Program-made: the position numbers and the translations under genes
Notes under the pieces: generated by a model
What the model saw: the letters and a program-made list of their open reading frames with translations, nothing else
Told to the model about the DNA's origin: nothing
Database searches by the model: none
NCBI GenBank assembly: GCA_030248195.1
Contig: JASAND010008357.1
Span: forward strand, 1 to 64,000
Length of the DNA stretch: 64,000 bases
Origin: Trissonchulus latispiculum
Taxonomy: Eukaryota; Nematoda; Enoplea; Enoplida; Ironidae
Direction: 5' to 3'
Part shown: one piece after another, positions 22,601 to 30,379 of the stretch
Position numbering within the stretch: the stretch's first letter is position 1
Layout: each line of letters starts with the position of its first letter

Positions 22601-25600
22601 ACGCAGGAAGACGAAGAAGAAGAAGAAGTGGAAGATGAAGATGGCGAGGAAAATGAAGGTTTGAAAGTTTTTCTTTCAGTGTTTGCTGCTGGGGTAGAAC
22701 AAATCAAGTATGTGTATATCACACATATTAATGATATATGGTTTCTTGAAGGAATATTTCTTTTCTATGTCAACATGAAAATTTCGTTCTCTAAATGTCG
22801 CCAGTTCTGGCAGAAATTTGGCCAGGTTGGAGACTTCCGTGGATGGGCACCTGAAAAAAACTACCGGAAAACAGCTACCGGAACAAGCTGTATTTTCATT
22901 TATTTTCTTATTTTCCGCACACTTCGGAAAAAACTCGTGAGTTTTTCCGATAAGTTGGGAATTTTTTGAAAAATTGGAGATAAAAATCAAAATTTTTCGA
23001 AAATTTTCAAAAGTTTTCGAAATTCTGGAAATCCTCTGATATTTTCAGGATTTTGTTAATTATAGCGTAAAAATCCTATAATTTTCTGATATGTAGCACA
23101 CCAAGAGCATTTTAACGTTATTCTTGCCATGGGAAAAACCGGGAAAATACTGGGATAAAAACCGGGAAAACTAGTTTTCCCCTGAAAAACTAAACTCTGG
23201 TCAGTCTTCACCTAAATTACCTAAATTATGCTCAGATTTCAAATATTGTCAAAAGAGAGGGGAGGATGGTCAATCAACTCCGTCTCTTCCAATAAAAAAT
23301 TCCCCATCCCAGTAACAAACTGTTATTTTCTTTAGATGGCGAGGAAAGCGGTGAGGAAGCTGAAGATGAGGAGGAAGAAGAAGACGAAGAAGAAGCTGGC
23401 GGAGAGGAAAATCAGGAAAACGAAGATGGGGAAGAAAACGGAGTAGAAGAGGAAGAAGAAGAGGAAGATGAAAATAACGATAATGTTGGAAGAGCGTCGA
23501 GTCGAGCATCGTCAAGGGCTTCGCGAGTCTCCAGAGTTTCTGGCCGGTCCGCTACGCCCAAGTCTGGAAGCAGTGCGCGTAGGACTAGGTACAGTTTTTA
23601 TAGATTATGCAGTACCACACAATAGTTGTAGGAAGGTAGGTTGAGACTGTGTTATGTTTGCCACTAGCTCACAGGTGCGTATTAATGTTTAAGCGTGACG
23701 GATTGAGTGGGAGTCTAGGCTATGTTCAAAGCCTGGGTTTATTTTGGGTGAGTAGGTGGGTGTTGGAATGTGGGGATGGGACCCCCACCCCCAGACATCT
23801 ACTACTGGGGGAGGTTAAAAAATCGCTAAAAGATGCTCTAAAGTTCAGTTTTAGAACCAAAAAGCTGCTTCAAGACCAAACATTCCGGCGAAGTTGGGTA
23901 AATGAATGAGGGAAGCCCAAAAACGTGTGGGTGGAGCCGAAGGGGAGGGGAATGCTCGAGTGAGACTGACCCAAAAAGTGGGGGTTACCCCAAATAAAGT
24001 AACATTATGACATTATGATAGCCTAACTGTCTAGACTAGGCATGGCTGCAGTTGCTTAGGATTACTGCCGCCTGAATTCGTCATTGTGAACCTGTATGGG
24101 CCGCAAACTCGGTAGCCTGGGGAAAGGTCATAACGTTAGTCAACTGACTTGGTGTAATCTATCCACTAGCAGAAATCATATGGCAACGACTAACAAACTA
24201 TTGGAACACTGATTCAGTGAACGTATAGACAGATTGCTAGAAGCATTGATACACAAAGTGTAGAATTTATGTCGTTGTGTATACCATTATAATTATACCT
24301 TAATTTGCTATTGTAGAGGAAGAAGCCGGAGTGCTGGTCGTAGTGTGGAGCCCTCTGACGCCGAGTATGACAGCGAACGAGACAGCTGGGTGCCAAAACG
24401 ACGCTCCGGTCGCCTTAGGCATCAGGACCATCAGGCGCATGAGGTGGCCAAGCATGAGCACGAGCTGGAGCTTAGAATCAAGGAAGGTGCCGCACAGGTA
24501 GGTCCTATCCCACTTTTCCGTCCCTTGGATGTGAGTCACTCCCTGAAAAAATTGTTTTTGGGGTGGGCTGAGCTCACCCTCCATAATTGGGTGAGATTAT
24601 TCAACAATCGATCAATTTGCAGAGACCTGTATGGGTGACAGGATAGAAAGATACTATATATACAGTTTGTTTTGTTGAAGATGATATCTGTTTTGTGTCC
24701 AGCTGTCTGGGAAAGATGCCGTGGGCTGCACCAAAAAGTTTCAGAATAACTACAGAATAAAGACTAACTACTAGTTTTCCATTCTAAAATAGGACTATAG
24801 TCTTCAGCTATTCTGAAACTTAGGTTGGTTCAGTCCAGTGTTCATCTTACGAATTTGTTGGTTATTTGTAGGTGCGTCAAAAGTGTGATAGTTTGATGAA
24901 GCAGATTTTGGGGAGTCGTTTGGGCAGTTGTTTGGCCTCCTTTCCTGCAGAGGTTTGCTCTTTTTTCATTGTACTTATTTTAACTTACGTACTGTAGATA
25001 ACTGTATTTTTATGCTAATGTTTATCTAACTTGATATCAAATTTTGTGACAATATGGTACATATATATGATATTATCTTCAAGATCCTCAATTAGAAACC
25101 GTTCTGTATTGCATGTCATTCAAATATATTTCATATATTTATAATGTCTACAAAATAAATTACAAACAGGCTTATAATTCTTTCAGATTCTACAAAAATT
25201 GTACTAAAATTAAAGGAATGTATACGTATATGTATTGTTGAATGCGCATCGGATTTTTGTCTTTTCTTCAAATGTCAGATTCTTCCAAAATTGAAATTGA
25301 ATTGTTGTGTTGTATTGTTGAATGAGAATCGGTTTTTGTCTTGTCTTCAGAATTTGTAATCAATGTATTCTTTCCTGTCTTAGTACCTAGAATTAACATT
25401 TAAGTATTAACAAAATGAAATAACGAAACGAAAGAAATAATGAAATAACATTCAACTAGACAGTAGTAAAATCCGTTAAATTACCTCTGTTAGAATTTCA
25501 TGTTTTATGTTTGCAATGTCTAAATATTAGACAGCCAATTGGAGACTAATATTATACAAAAGTGTCCGTTTTCTTACGTTTTGTTAGCGGTTTTCAAAAG

Positions 25601-27436
25601 TATTTATTCTAACGAAAATGTTCTAAACTAATTTCTGAAGGGATATACGTATATGTCCTATTATAACTTACTTCCCCAGATGTTTGTGCTAAAGCTGACT
25701 TTTAATCTACGCATGTATTTTCTTTTATTGTATCAAAGACTATATATCATACGTATTCACCTAACAAAGTAATTGTTCAATCTAACAACTGTTTTTGTAT
25801 TTATCTTATTTTCTTGTATTATTTATTACATATATATACATTAGTTCACACTAATTACACTTTCTGAGGCGACTGGCGGCGAAACTATCTTTCTGTTATT
25901 TTGTACAGGATTTTTTCCAAACCATCCTAAACAACTTAGTTCTACACTTCTCCACTGATGAGCCGCAAGTGTTTGAACCAAGTCTGGCAGAGGTCGCATG
26001 CACTACTAATATAGGAACTTTATATGTTTTTACGTGTATAGCTGGAAAGTTCATGAATTAGCACGAGAGAGTGTATTTTTATTTCTTTAATTTCGGTCGG
26101 ACTTCTATTTCGTGTTAACTTCTTCCCAGTAAATAAATCCCGGAAAAGGAAAATAAAAAGTTGGTACGTAACCTAATTTTACTATATAACTGTATTTTTG
26201 CAGCAAATTAATGTCTAGTGCAATTTGCAAAGGTCATTTTGAGAACTAGGTATGGATTTTCTGGATTACTTACTTGTACTTGTACTTGTACTTGTTCTTG
26301 TTCTTTATTGCTGCTGCAGCAATCTGATGGGCTCTGGATCCATGCCAACACTGTTAATCATCGTAGTTACTTACTTTTATTTAATATCCTTAAAATCAGT
26401 TTAGCAAGTTAAGCTTTCTTTGACTTTAATTCTGGCAGTACTTTGAAAAAGTTAACTTTTTAAGACATTACCTTGACATTAACAACCTTTTCTTTAATTT
26501 TACGTGTTTGTTGGAAAAATGTTGCAGCTATTTTTAAAATCGTAGTTCCAACAGAAATAGAGAATCTAGTTTTAAGCAGTCACCATTATAGTGTTTCTAA
26601 CGCTTCTCTTTTTCTCCGTTTGCTTGCTACCCGTTGCTCAGTTGATGAAGCATGAACCGAGAAAACGGAAAAAACTACCCATATTTCCTTTGATTCCGTT
26701 TTCTCCAGTGCTCCGTTGGAGCATAAGCTGGTCTTCCCTGAAATTCGTTTCTATTTTTTATTTTATTTTACTTCTGATTTCTTTTCTTTTTCCAGCCTAC
26801 CACTAGCAGTCGCAGTCGTCGTGGTGTGACTGACAGCAGTTGTAGTCTGGACTTGACTGTGGTGAAGAATAATCTGACCAAGTATCGAACTGTGGACCAG
26901 TTTCTCAGTGATATTGCGGCGGTTATAGAGCGTGGAAAGAGAGCCTATATGGTAGGTAATCAGTTGCTATGACTTTGAAAAGCACGGAGGGTAGGAGCAA
27001 GCAGAAATTTAAAGACTGTAATGGAAAAGGTAGTTTTTGCTGAACTCTAAAATGTAGGAAATGTCCATATATTCTTTAATTTTTCATGCACACTGACCTA
27101 AAATTGTAAAATTTTGTCTGAAATTTCAAAATAAAATCCTCACAAATTCTATTTTACTTTCTTAACGCTTGTTTCGGTATAAAAATCCGCAAATTTACGC
27201 TATACTATTGGTAAGTTTGCTGGATCAGTTTTTGATTGTCCATATTTTTCTTTTTGTCTGTCAGTCTGGTAATTGGAGAACGATACAATTAATGTTTTTT
27301 GTTTTGCGTAAAATTGTCGTTCCAGGATTTGTTATGTCAAAGTTGATTGATGTTATTATTTTAGAATCAACCTCGAAAGCTGGAAAATATTACGGATCTT
27401 GAGGTTATGGTGTCTACCTGGAGCTCACAAGAGTGA
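406..27436 (+). CDS. BAZ1A-like: BAZ1A/ACF1-type bromodomain and PHD-finger remodelling subunit (5' partial, about 26 exons)
   Basis: This gene encodes the large non-catalytic subunit that partners ISWI in ACF/CHRAC nucleosome-spacing complexes in the nucleus. That role is known for the family and inferred here. Exons read from splice sites and phase: 406-507, 1083-1256, 1508-1665, 2006-2304, 2573-2750, 9748-9802, 10152-10265, 11053-11204, 12776-about 12963, 14152-14347, 14809-14875, 15022-15062, 16608-16709, 17047-17173, 17715-17848, 19663-19803, 20245-20450, 21691-21770, 22144-22237, 22525-22658, 23336-23588, 24317-24497, 24872-24952, 25909-25992, 26796-26951 and 27365-27436. Phases agree at nearly all junctions. 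Domain order is DDT, WHIM/WSD, CHDNT-like, PHD, PHD, acidic tract, bromodomain. Two PHD fingers recall insect Acf1 rather than vertebrate BAZ1A, which has one. Oddities are an apparent one-base frameshift in the first exon and a poorly resolved junction after 12954. The N-terminal WAC domain would lie upstream of the window. BAZ1B or CHD identity is less likely because of the WSD plus terminal bromodomain layout. Confidence 0.88.
2006..2750 (+). CDS. Charged linker exons of the BAZ1A-like gene
   Basis: Two exons (2006-2304 and 2573-2750). The first continues the helical KNKISAMHERNLERKEGK segment that follows the DDT domain. It then enters a low-complexity stretch with a CAG run (poly-Q), threonine and alanine runs and acidic residues. 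The second carries a Ser/Ala tract followed by a basic coiled coil (VKRRRENLAAEKERKVQEE). Phases are 2/1 and 1/2, matching the neighbours. Length variation in the CAG and ACT/GCT runs is likely between individuals. Confidence 0.8.
2820..2976 (-). mobile_element. Leader and primer-binding site of a minus-strand LTR element
   Basis: Read on the minus strand, the LTR that ends at 2977 is followed at once by a TTGGTGCCGGGTGCAAAC-like stretch (2959-2976). This has the TGG start and position of a tRNA primer-binding site. The remaining bases up to the exon side show no gag or pol coding. The element is therefore a truncated copy or fragment. Confidence 0.5.
2977..3542 (-). repeat. Long terminal repeat (minus orientation), about 566 bp
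   Basis: On the minus strand the segment starts TGTTATTG and ends CCGAACA, giving TG...CA termini. It contains an AATAAA polyadenylation signal at 3029-3034, about 50 bp before its end, and the adjoining primer-binding site is described separately. The second LTR is not in the window, so this is a one-ended or solo-like relic. The family (BEL, Gypsy or other) cannot be decided without a coding region. Confidence 0.6.
3567..3748 (+). repeat. 182 bp direct repeat, left copy
   Basis: Starts GTTTTTGTACGTACG and ends TTTGTGACAT. It is nearly identical to 9179-9360, in the same orientation and about 5.6 kb apart. The internal TGTACG...GTGACA boundaries resemble LTR ends, but I see no matching target duplication and no primer-binding site beside it. 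The pair brackets the Penelope-type element and may be terminal repeats of it or of an older host element. Confidence 0.65.
4284..4695. mobile_element. MITE with CTGGGCTTTTT terminal inverted repeats
   Basis: The ends read (G)CTGGGCTTTTTT and AAAAAGCCCAG. Just inside them lie G-runs on the left and C-runs on the right that also pair. ATGT flanks both sides (4280-4283 and 4696-4699) as a possible target duplication. The interior is AT-rich with no transposase. The related sequence at about 23733-24000 shares the CTGGG(T) ends and the ACTTTTTGGGTTACCCC-like inner boxes. Confidence 0.55.
5871..7620. mobile_element. hAT-like non-autonomous element inserted in the RT gene
   Basis: The insert is exactly flanked by GATACACA at 5863-5870 and 7621-7628 (8 bp). 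Its ends are imperfect inverted repeats: CAGCGTTTTTTTTTCAAAAT at the left, and CTAGGTTTTTTTGGTCAAAA when the right end is read on the minus strand. Eight-base duplications and CA(G)-type ends point to the hAT superfamily. The interior has no recognisable transposase. It contains three GC-rich hairpins (about 6187-6225, 6405-6440, 7418-7442) and a nested miniature LTR element. Confidence 0.75.
6650..7249. mobile_element. Miniature LTR retrotransposon (TRIM-like), 600 bp
   Basis: Two nearly identical 189 bp LTRs (6650-6838 and 7061-7249) start TGTCATAATC and end CTACAACA, giving TG...CA termini. They enclose only 222 bp. Directly after the left LTR comes TGGTGCCCCGGGTGAGG, which has the position and TGG start of a primer-binding site. 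TATT flanks both outer ends as a 4 bp target duplication. No coding capacity is present, so it must rely on proteins from another LTR element. It sits inside the hAT-like insert, so it is the youngest layer of the nest. Confidence 0.75.
8077..8318 (+). repeat. Tandem hairpin-bearing repeat downstream of the RT gene
   Basis: Four related units start CAGTCTAAT (8077, 8131, 8225, 8274). Each contains a short GC stem with a TTC-type loop (for example GGGCTTCGCCC) followed by GTCTAATAC. The first pair and the second pair alternate two unit types, giving a higher-order repeat of about 145 bp. The array starts 21 bp after the RT stop codon, so it is probably the element's 3' UTR. Structured repeated 3' ends are known in Penelope-like elements; whether this one is functional is unknown. 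Confidence 0.6.
9179..9360 (+). repeat. 182 bp direct repeat, right copy
   Basis: Near-identical partner of 3567-3748, differing by a few substitutions. It ends at TTTGTGACAT and is followed by unrelated sequence. It lies between the RT element and the next BAZ1A-like exon. Confidence 0.65.
9748..9802 (+). CDS. Short helical exon of the BAZ1A-like gene
   Basis: A 55 bp exon bounded by TAG/ and /GTAAGT encodes RLKELKEMEREATVRKYA. It continues the basic coiled coil of the preceding exon with the correct phase (2 in, 0 out). Its isolation after a seven-kilobase intron makes it easy for gene finders to miss. Confidence 0.8.
10152..11204 (+). CDS. WSD/WHIM2 exons of the BAZ1A-like gene
   Basis: Exon 10152-10265 encodes PLGSDRFHRRYWLFGKSTPG, the signature GxDRxxRRYW box of the WSD/WHIM region shared by BAZ1A, BAZ1B and their relatives. 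This region contacts linker DNA and ISWI. Exon 11053-11204 follows in phase 0 with GWLPHVEYQ and a polar segment. The donor at 10266 (GTGGGC) is weak but is the only choice that keeps the frame before the TAG a few bases later. Confidence 0.85.
10373..10563. repeat. Inverted repeat with arms of about 42-46 bp in an intron
   Basis: The left arm (10373-10418) contains TTAGATGATTGG...CCACGGGAGTTG. The right arm (10522-10563) is its reverse complement with few mismatches. The roughly 100 bp loop contains smaller complementary boxes (GTTGCACC and GGTTGCAAC). No target duplication is evident. It may be a fold-back element or a fixed local inversion duplication. Confidence 0.6.
10564..10960 (+). other. 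GC-rich, coding-like island within an intron; identity unknown
   Basis: This stretch is clearly richer in GC than its surroundings and carries a long open frame on + (ENPMDKDPMKWISPHVSPG). A second frame ends in a lysine run (PPAKKKKNGTTPELD). The motif GGAACGACG occurs at both ends (about 10572 and 10915). It could be a decayed retrocopy of a host gene or a rearranged fragment. It does not fit the phase of the flanking BAZ1A-like exons, and I recognise no family. Confidence 0.3.
11614..12706. mobile_element. hAT-like non-autonomous element, 1,093 bp
   Basis: Perfect 8 bp target duplication TGTATTTT at 11606-11613 and 12707-12714. The ends are CAGGGTTTTTTTGATC at the left and TTTGTGCATTTTATTG after CAGGGTTTC on the minus strand at the right, so the terminal CAGGGTTT is shared. 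The interior repeats GTGTGCATTTTT many times near both ends. It also holds two GC-rich hairpins (about 12151-12182 and 12506-12530). No transposase frame is present. The left TIR resembles that of the insert at 5871-7620. Confidence 0.8.
12776..14347 (+). CDS. WHIM3-like region exons of the BAZ1A-like gene
   Basis: Exon 12776-about 12963 encodes NLWFCFNAVDQLDQLLASLH and ...GVRESQLKAEL, matching the BAZ1A block around WCFYSSCEQLDQLIEALN. Exon 14152-14347 encodes LLDLELRIRNGGLGGV, matching the LLDIEDRIYQGTLGAI block. The junction is uncertain. An in-frame TAG at 12976-12978 forces use of an earlier donor (12955 or 12964, both phase 1). The obvious acceptor at 14151 needs phase 2, while an internal acceptor after TCAG at about 14177 would fit. 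A one-base assembly error in the nearby G-run is another explanation. Confidence 0.8.
13640..13960 (-). mobile_element. Degenerate retroelement 3' fragment with hammerhead-like core
   Basis: The minus strand carries a broken reading frame (NLNWEHILRFSKPPTSESD ... SPDEGDHIGFRNRS). The DNA encoding its last part is CTGATGA...GAAAC (13706-13675 on -). A comparable SPDE...GRNR reading is found at 32396-32440 on the minus strand. I infer related retroelement 3' ends, possibly Penelope-type, but the family assignment is a guess. Confidence 0.35.
14809..15062 (+). CDS. Two small exons between the WHIM3-like and CHDNT-like parts
   Basis: Exon 14809-14875 encodes ATCLLECMKGVNPRFLEAPL, aligned with BAZ1A ...IEQGIERRFLKAPLD. 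Exon 15022-15062 encodes DPFTATASNNTGDS, a polar linker. Phases are 0/1 and 1/0, all with canonical splice dinucleotides. Confidence 0.8.
15271..16286. mobile_element. piggyBac-like non-autonomous element with TTAA duplication
   Basis: The segment is bounded by TTAA on both sides. Its inverted ends are GGTGGTGGTATCCTTTT at the left, and GGTGCTGGTTTCCTTTC when the right end is read on minus. A TTAA target is the hallmark of piggyBac insertions. The interior contains short inverted blocks (for example GAAATCGATGTTC near 15770 against GAACATCGATTTC near 15491) and no transposase. It occupies much of the intron before the CHDNT-like exons. Confidence 0.65.
16364..16508. mobile_element. Short MITE with CAGGGGCGTA ends
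   Basis: A 145 bp segment with ends CAGGGGCGTATCC and GGATTACGCCCCTG when oriented inward, that is 10 or more bp of terminal inverted repeat. The C-run at 16487-16496 and the CAGGGGCG ends are typical of hAT-type MITEs in invertebrates. No matching 8 bp duplication is visible. Confidence 0.55.
16608..17173 (+). CDS. CHDNT-like domain exons within the BAZ1A-like gene
   Basis: Exons 16608-16709 and 17047-17173 encode VDVDVDFSTLTFSTYIEF and then ALRPHVVKANPEGTFTGVLA with LLAAKWREYKSQN. The pattern of TLT...F..xVRPxxxxxNP......xLxAKWREF is diagnostic of the CHDNT domain of Mi-2/CHD3-CHD5 proteins, an HMG-box-like fold. The frame is continuous with the PHD exons downstream (phases 0, 0, 1), so this belongs to the same protein. 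Together the two exons are 229 bp, not a multiple of three, so skipping both would break the frame. Known ACF1 and BAZ1 proteins do not, to my knowledge, carry this module. Confidence 0.75.
17715..17848 (+). CDS. Pre-PHD exon of the BAZ1A-like gene
   Basis: Encodes KKLAWISSVQNCQTSSRLQL and AIDWTKSVEHA. It aligns with the BAZ1A segment ending in RSVIWSKSILNA, immediately before the PHD finger. Phase 1 in and 0 out fits both neighbours. Confidence 0.85.
18324..19427. mobile_element. Long-TIR element flanked by TA
   Basis: The left end reads TAGAGGTCGGGGAAAAAAAC, and the right end is its exact reverse complement through CCCCGACCTCTA, with TA directly outside each. Subterminal boxes GGTTGGTTTTTTTCCC recur in inverted orientation near both ends (about 18340-18385 and 19195-19250). 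The TA duplication fits the Tc1/mariner group. No transposase frame is visible in the roughly 1.1 kb interior. Confidence 0.65.
19663..19803 (+). CDS. PHD finger 1 exon
   Basis: A single exon encodes a whole C4HC3 PHD finger: RCRIC ... LLLCDNC ... YHLFCLRPP ... GEWFCNSCK. The closing GEWFC motif and the CDxC/YHxxC spacing match the BAZ1A PHD finger. All eight zinc ligands are present. Both splice phases are 0. Confidence 0.92.
20245..21770 (+). CDS. PHD finger 2 exons
   Basis: Exons 20245-20450 and 21691-21770 encode a Ser/Glu-rich linker and a second PHD finger: CAEC ... CAQC ... FHKACHKPP ... GKWTCYVC. All zinc ligands are present. It ends in a basic tail (RRRRGQKRQ). The intron between the exons splits the finger before GKWTC (phase 2). 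The acceptor of the first exon lies after an (ACTT)n microsatellite at about 20219-20238, which may affect splicing if its length varies. Confidence 0.88.
21060..21640. mobile_element. TIR element built of TTTAATCC/GGATTAAA boxes
   Basis: The ends read GGCC(T)TATTTCTTTAAAG at both sides in inverted orientation. The roughly 580 bp interior is made almost entirely of GGATTAAA and TTTAATCC boxes in both orientations, with several ATTAAAGAAATAG blocks. No coding sequence is present. A G-run at about 21450 precedes a less repetitive segment. It lies in the intron inside the second PHD finger. Confidence 0.6.
22144..24497 (+). CDS. Acidic and Ser/Arg-rich exons of the BAZ1A-like gene
   Basis: Exons 22144-22237, 22525-22658, 23336-23588 and 24317-24497. 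They encode QLKKAAAAGGSDSESTAD, then a long Glu/Asp tract over two exons, then a repeated RASSRAS-type basic/serine segment, and finally EYDSERDSWVPKRRSGRL with a His-rich helix. BAZ1A also has an acidic tract between PHD and bromodomain. All junction phases agree (1/2, 2/1, 1/2, 2/0). Confidence 0.85.
23733..24000. mobile_element. Probable MITE related to the 4284-4695 element
   Basis: Near-terminal boxes CTGGGTTTATTTTGGGT at the left and GGGGTTACCCCAAATAAA at the right pair imperfectly. C- and G-runs lie just inside. The inner box CCCAAAAAGTGGGGG is shared in reverse with the 4284-4695 element. The ends are too diverged to place exactly. Confidence 0.35.
24872..27436 (+). CDS. C-terminal bromodomain exons and stop of the BAZ1A-like gene
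   Basis: Exons 24872-24952, 25909-25992, 26796-26951 and 27365-27436, all phase 0. They encode CDSLMKQILGSRLGSC (helix Z-like), a divergent loop, then SLDLTVVKNNLTKYRTVDQF and LSDIAAVIERGKRAYM-NQP. The last part matches bromodomain helices A-C ending in the A.xYN.P motif, although a Met separates Tyr and Asn. The P-x-Y-x-x-I segment of the ZA loop is not visible, so acetyl-lysine binding is doubtful. Translation ends in TGA at 27434-27436. Confidence 0.8.
24960..26790. other. Introns with no recognised element
   Basis: AT-rich sequence around the small exon 25909-25992. It includes a (CTTGTA)n microsatellite at about 26270-26300. I see no TIRs, tRNA or conserved coding besides the exon. Confidence 0.5.
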
Positions 27437-28284
27437 TCTAAAAATGATTTGTGTTTAGTTGTCTTTGTTCTGATTCATTAATTATGATGGTCTGATTACA
27501 ATGAATTGTTGGATTTATTCTTCGGCGTTTAAAAGTTAGCTTAACATGCTGTATTAGGCTTATGTCAGATGTACTTTCGGTTTGTTTTGTTTTTACGCGT
27601 GAATTTGCGTTAATACCTAGTATAAATTGTTTCCTGGATTTCACTCTTGAATCTTTCGAAGATCCTTTCTCGAAATTTATATCTAATAATCGAAATATAA
27701 TGCCATCCTGCGCATGTGTTTAATGTGTTACACTTGTTTTTGAGTTTCGATTTGATTTAGTAAAACTTGTTATTTGTCTTCTGTATCTCAGTTGGTTAGG
27801 ATAGGGCTTCTTTTCTACTATGGAGATAAGATTTAATGAGCAGAATTAAATTAAATTTTAAGGAAGTATTACATTTGTTGAGTAGTTTCGCTTCAAAGTA
27901 GAAGCTTGCTTAACTGGAAGATTGCACTATAGTTTGACCAAGGAATGTAGAAAGCAAACTATTTTCTAAACAAATTCAAGATAGCTATCATAAAGTATAC
28001 ATTTTCTGAACTGCAGTGGTGAGATTAGAGCTGGGATCGGAACCGGAAGGATTTTTAGAACCGAAACCGTTAGGATTTGGAAACAGCCGGTTCCAGACGT
28101 AAAAACTGAGCTTGAACTAAAAATTTTGCCAAATTGCCAAATAAATGCAAGATTTGAGAAAGTTGGATTCTGGGCTTGTTAGTCATAGTCTGATTCTGAT
28201 GCATGAGTCTAATGTTGCAGCAGCCGAAATTGAAACTGCTAAGCATTGAAACAAATGTAGAATCATTTGGGAATAGAGTTTGGC

Positions 28285-28330
<46 letters not shown>

Positions 28331-28496
28331 GAAATTAAGAAATCGAAATTTTTTGAAATTCGAAATAATTCAAAATATTCGAATAGTTGTTCACTACATA
28401 TATATTCAAGAATAGTTAGCGAATAAGTCGATGAACGAAGATTTTAAAAATTTGATTATTCCTAGTTCCTATTTAATAGTTAATTTAATTAATTTG
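27437..28496. other. Downstream of the BAZ1A-like gene: no gene seen
   Basis: AT-rich. It contains a decayed AACCGG-type repeat (28022-28100), related to the ends of the element at 32839-34689, and a (TA)n microsatellite at about 28288-28329. No clear AATAAA is visible immediately after the stop. Confidence 0.5.
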
Positions 28497-28916
28497 TCAA
28501 GAGTACATAATGATAAGAATATGACAGACAAGCGTAACATTCTATGCAGTGAAGGTAAAAACTGCTATGCGCGCTATCGGCTGCGCCCCCACGAATTGAT
28601 CCCCCGCTCACATCGCCCATATATGGGAATGTGGTCCAAACGGGGGTCGCTGACTGCTTTACATAATTACACGTTGAAATTAATAGCGGCCCAATTTGGG
28701 GAGGCGGTTTAAGCGTGTATGTTTAACACTTGCATGTAAAAAACATGCTAAGCGAGTGAGTGACCCCCGTTTTGGACTATGTACCCATATAGGGGCGGTG
28801 TGAGAGGGGGCCAATTTGTGGGGGAGTCAACCGATAGCGCGCATAGCATAGTTTTGGCCTTCACTGCATAGAGTGTGAGGATTGTCATCTATACTCTTAT
28901 CATTATGTACTCTTGA
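28497..28916. mobile_element. Fold-back MITE with TCAAGAGTACATAAT ends
   Basis: About 420 bp. The left arm starts TCAAGAGTACATAATGATAA and the right arm ends in its reverse complement. Inner blocks (ATGCAGTGAAGG, GCGCGCTATCGG, the CCCCGTTT box) also pair, so the element is nearly palindromic. The same end sequence occurs at 45363, 45720 (inverted), 48808 and 62157. Confidence 0.7.
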
Positions 28917-29466
28917 TATTATGGAAAACTTTGGAATTTCTTGCAGCATTTCGACTAAACTGACTCAAGAAAGAATATGATGTGTCGGTGGTCCTAGAGT
29001 GCTGGTATATTCGCAGAAACTTTGAAAGGCTATAATTTACTCGATTTTTGGAGTTCAACAACAAAATTTTAGATCAGTTTAAAGTTTAGAATGTGCTTAG
29101 GTAGAGTTCGACTGTCTCAATTTAACTGTTCAAGTTGGGCATGCGATAACACGACAACAAGTTGTGAACATGTATTCCATGAAGTGTGGGAAAGCTAAAG
29201 AAAACCGTCCAGTTCGGAGACTACACAAGAAACGACTTCCCGAGGGCTATTTTTTCTGAAATTGCTTAATGAAGAACGAAGCTCAATATTTTTAGAAAAA
29301 TGTAAGATTGTCCAATTTTCTTCAAAGTTTTCAAGTTTGGATGCTAATTTCTCTATAACAAAATCAACAAACACAAACCTTTTAAAAATAGCCCTCAAAG
29401 ATTTTCCCGTAATTGTGCGCGTATGCGTAAGCCGCTTTCTAATTGCTTGCATGGAATCTGATCCAA

Positions 29467-29600
29467 CGCTTGGAGGGGATGGCTGCGAAGTTTAGCAGCA
29501 TATGATAAATTCGAATATTTTCGAATTATCTTCGCAGCCATCCCCTTGAAGCTTCCCCCTCCAGGCCCACAGCAACAACAACAACAACAACAACGACGAC

Positions 29601-29632
<32 letters not shown>

Positions 29633-29690
29633 CAACAACAACAGTACAACAACAGCAACAACAACCATAACAACACCAATGACGGATGGC
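29467..29690. repeat. Hairpin plus CAA/CAC microsatellite
   Basis: GGGGATGGCTGCGAAG (29474-29489) and its reverse complement (about 29531-29546) form a hairpin around AT-rich sequence. A (CAA)n/(CAC)n run follows at about 29568-29675. The run can be read as poly-Gln/His, but nothing around it supports a gene. Confidence 0.7.
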
Positions 29691-30061
29691 TCCCCTCACT
29701 CGCCAGGGGTTACCAGGCGAGTGGTAAGACCTTTGAAAAGGTATTTTAGTTTGATTATAATATTTTATCTAGTTCAGCGAATTAAATTAGCATTGAGCAA
29801 GTTCTTCAGACAGACTTTAATAGTAGTGCTGGGACTGTTGGATGGGATCGGGAACAGGCATGGCGGGTGAAAAAGGTCCTTCTGTGTCTGTTCCTGCATT
29901 TCGTTCGGCAGAATCAGTTCAACTTTGTTTTTGGTAATAAATTTATTCTCCTTCGAAGGAAATCGAAGCAATTAGTATTAAAGTTTAATTTCATGCATCC
30001 GCGTTTTCTACATGCTTTTAGAAATACGGACTTTTCATTTCTATCCTGTCTGAGAGCTCGC

Positions 30062-30379
30062 CTATCCCTTCCGAATCCCTTTCTGCAGCCTTTTCTTTTT
30101 TATTCCATTTAAGCTGTCGAGCAAGCTTTGATAGTCTTCAGCCATCTTAGTTGTGCTTGACATGCGGGGGTCAACAGTGGTTGGCAGGACAACCGCTGTT
30201 GACCTGGGTGTAACTGAAATAACCGTACGTCTGACTGGCTTGGGGGTCACGTTTCTGTCCTTGACCTTCGCTTCTCCGCCTCTTGTCCGTATTTTTAAAC
30301 GGTCTGCGGAGAGCAGCAACGTAATGGTCACATTGTGTGCCGCTGTTGCTAGGCCCTTCTCAAAAAATATTGCTTGCAT
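30062..30379 (-). other. Open frame of unknown nature
   Basis: The minus frame encodes a basic, Pro/Thr-rich 106-residue stretch (KDRNVTPKPVRRTVISVTPR ... KMAEDYQSLLDSLNG). A weakly similar block (KDRKLDPRVRYRAV) is readable on minus at 39130-39260, and the DNA TTTCTGTCCTTGA is shared. This suggests fragments of one dispersed gene or element, possibly a retroelement ORF1 or gag. No known motif is visible. Confidence 0.25.

Noticed and set aside
22402..22722. Serine-rich minus-strand gene
   Set aside because: It is the antisense of the Glu-rich BAZ1A-like exon; GAA/GAG runs give Ser/Phe runs on the other strand.
29546..29749. Poly-Gln/His protein gene
   Set aside because: The frame is only a CAA/CAC microsatellite with no supporting exon structure or conserved flanks.
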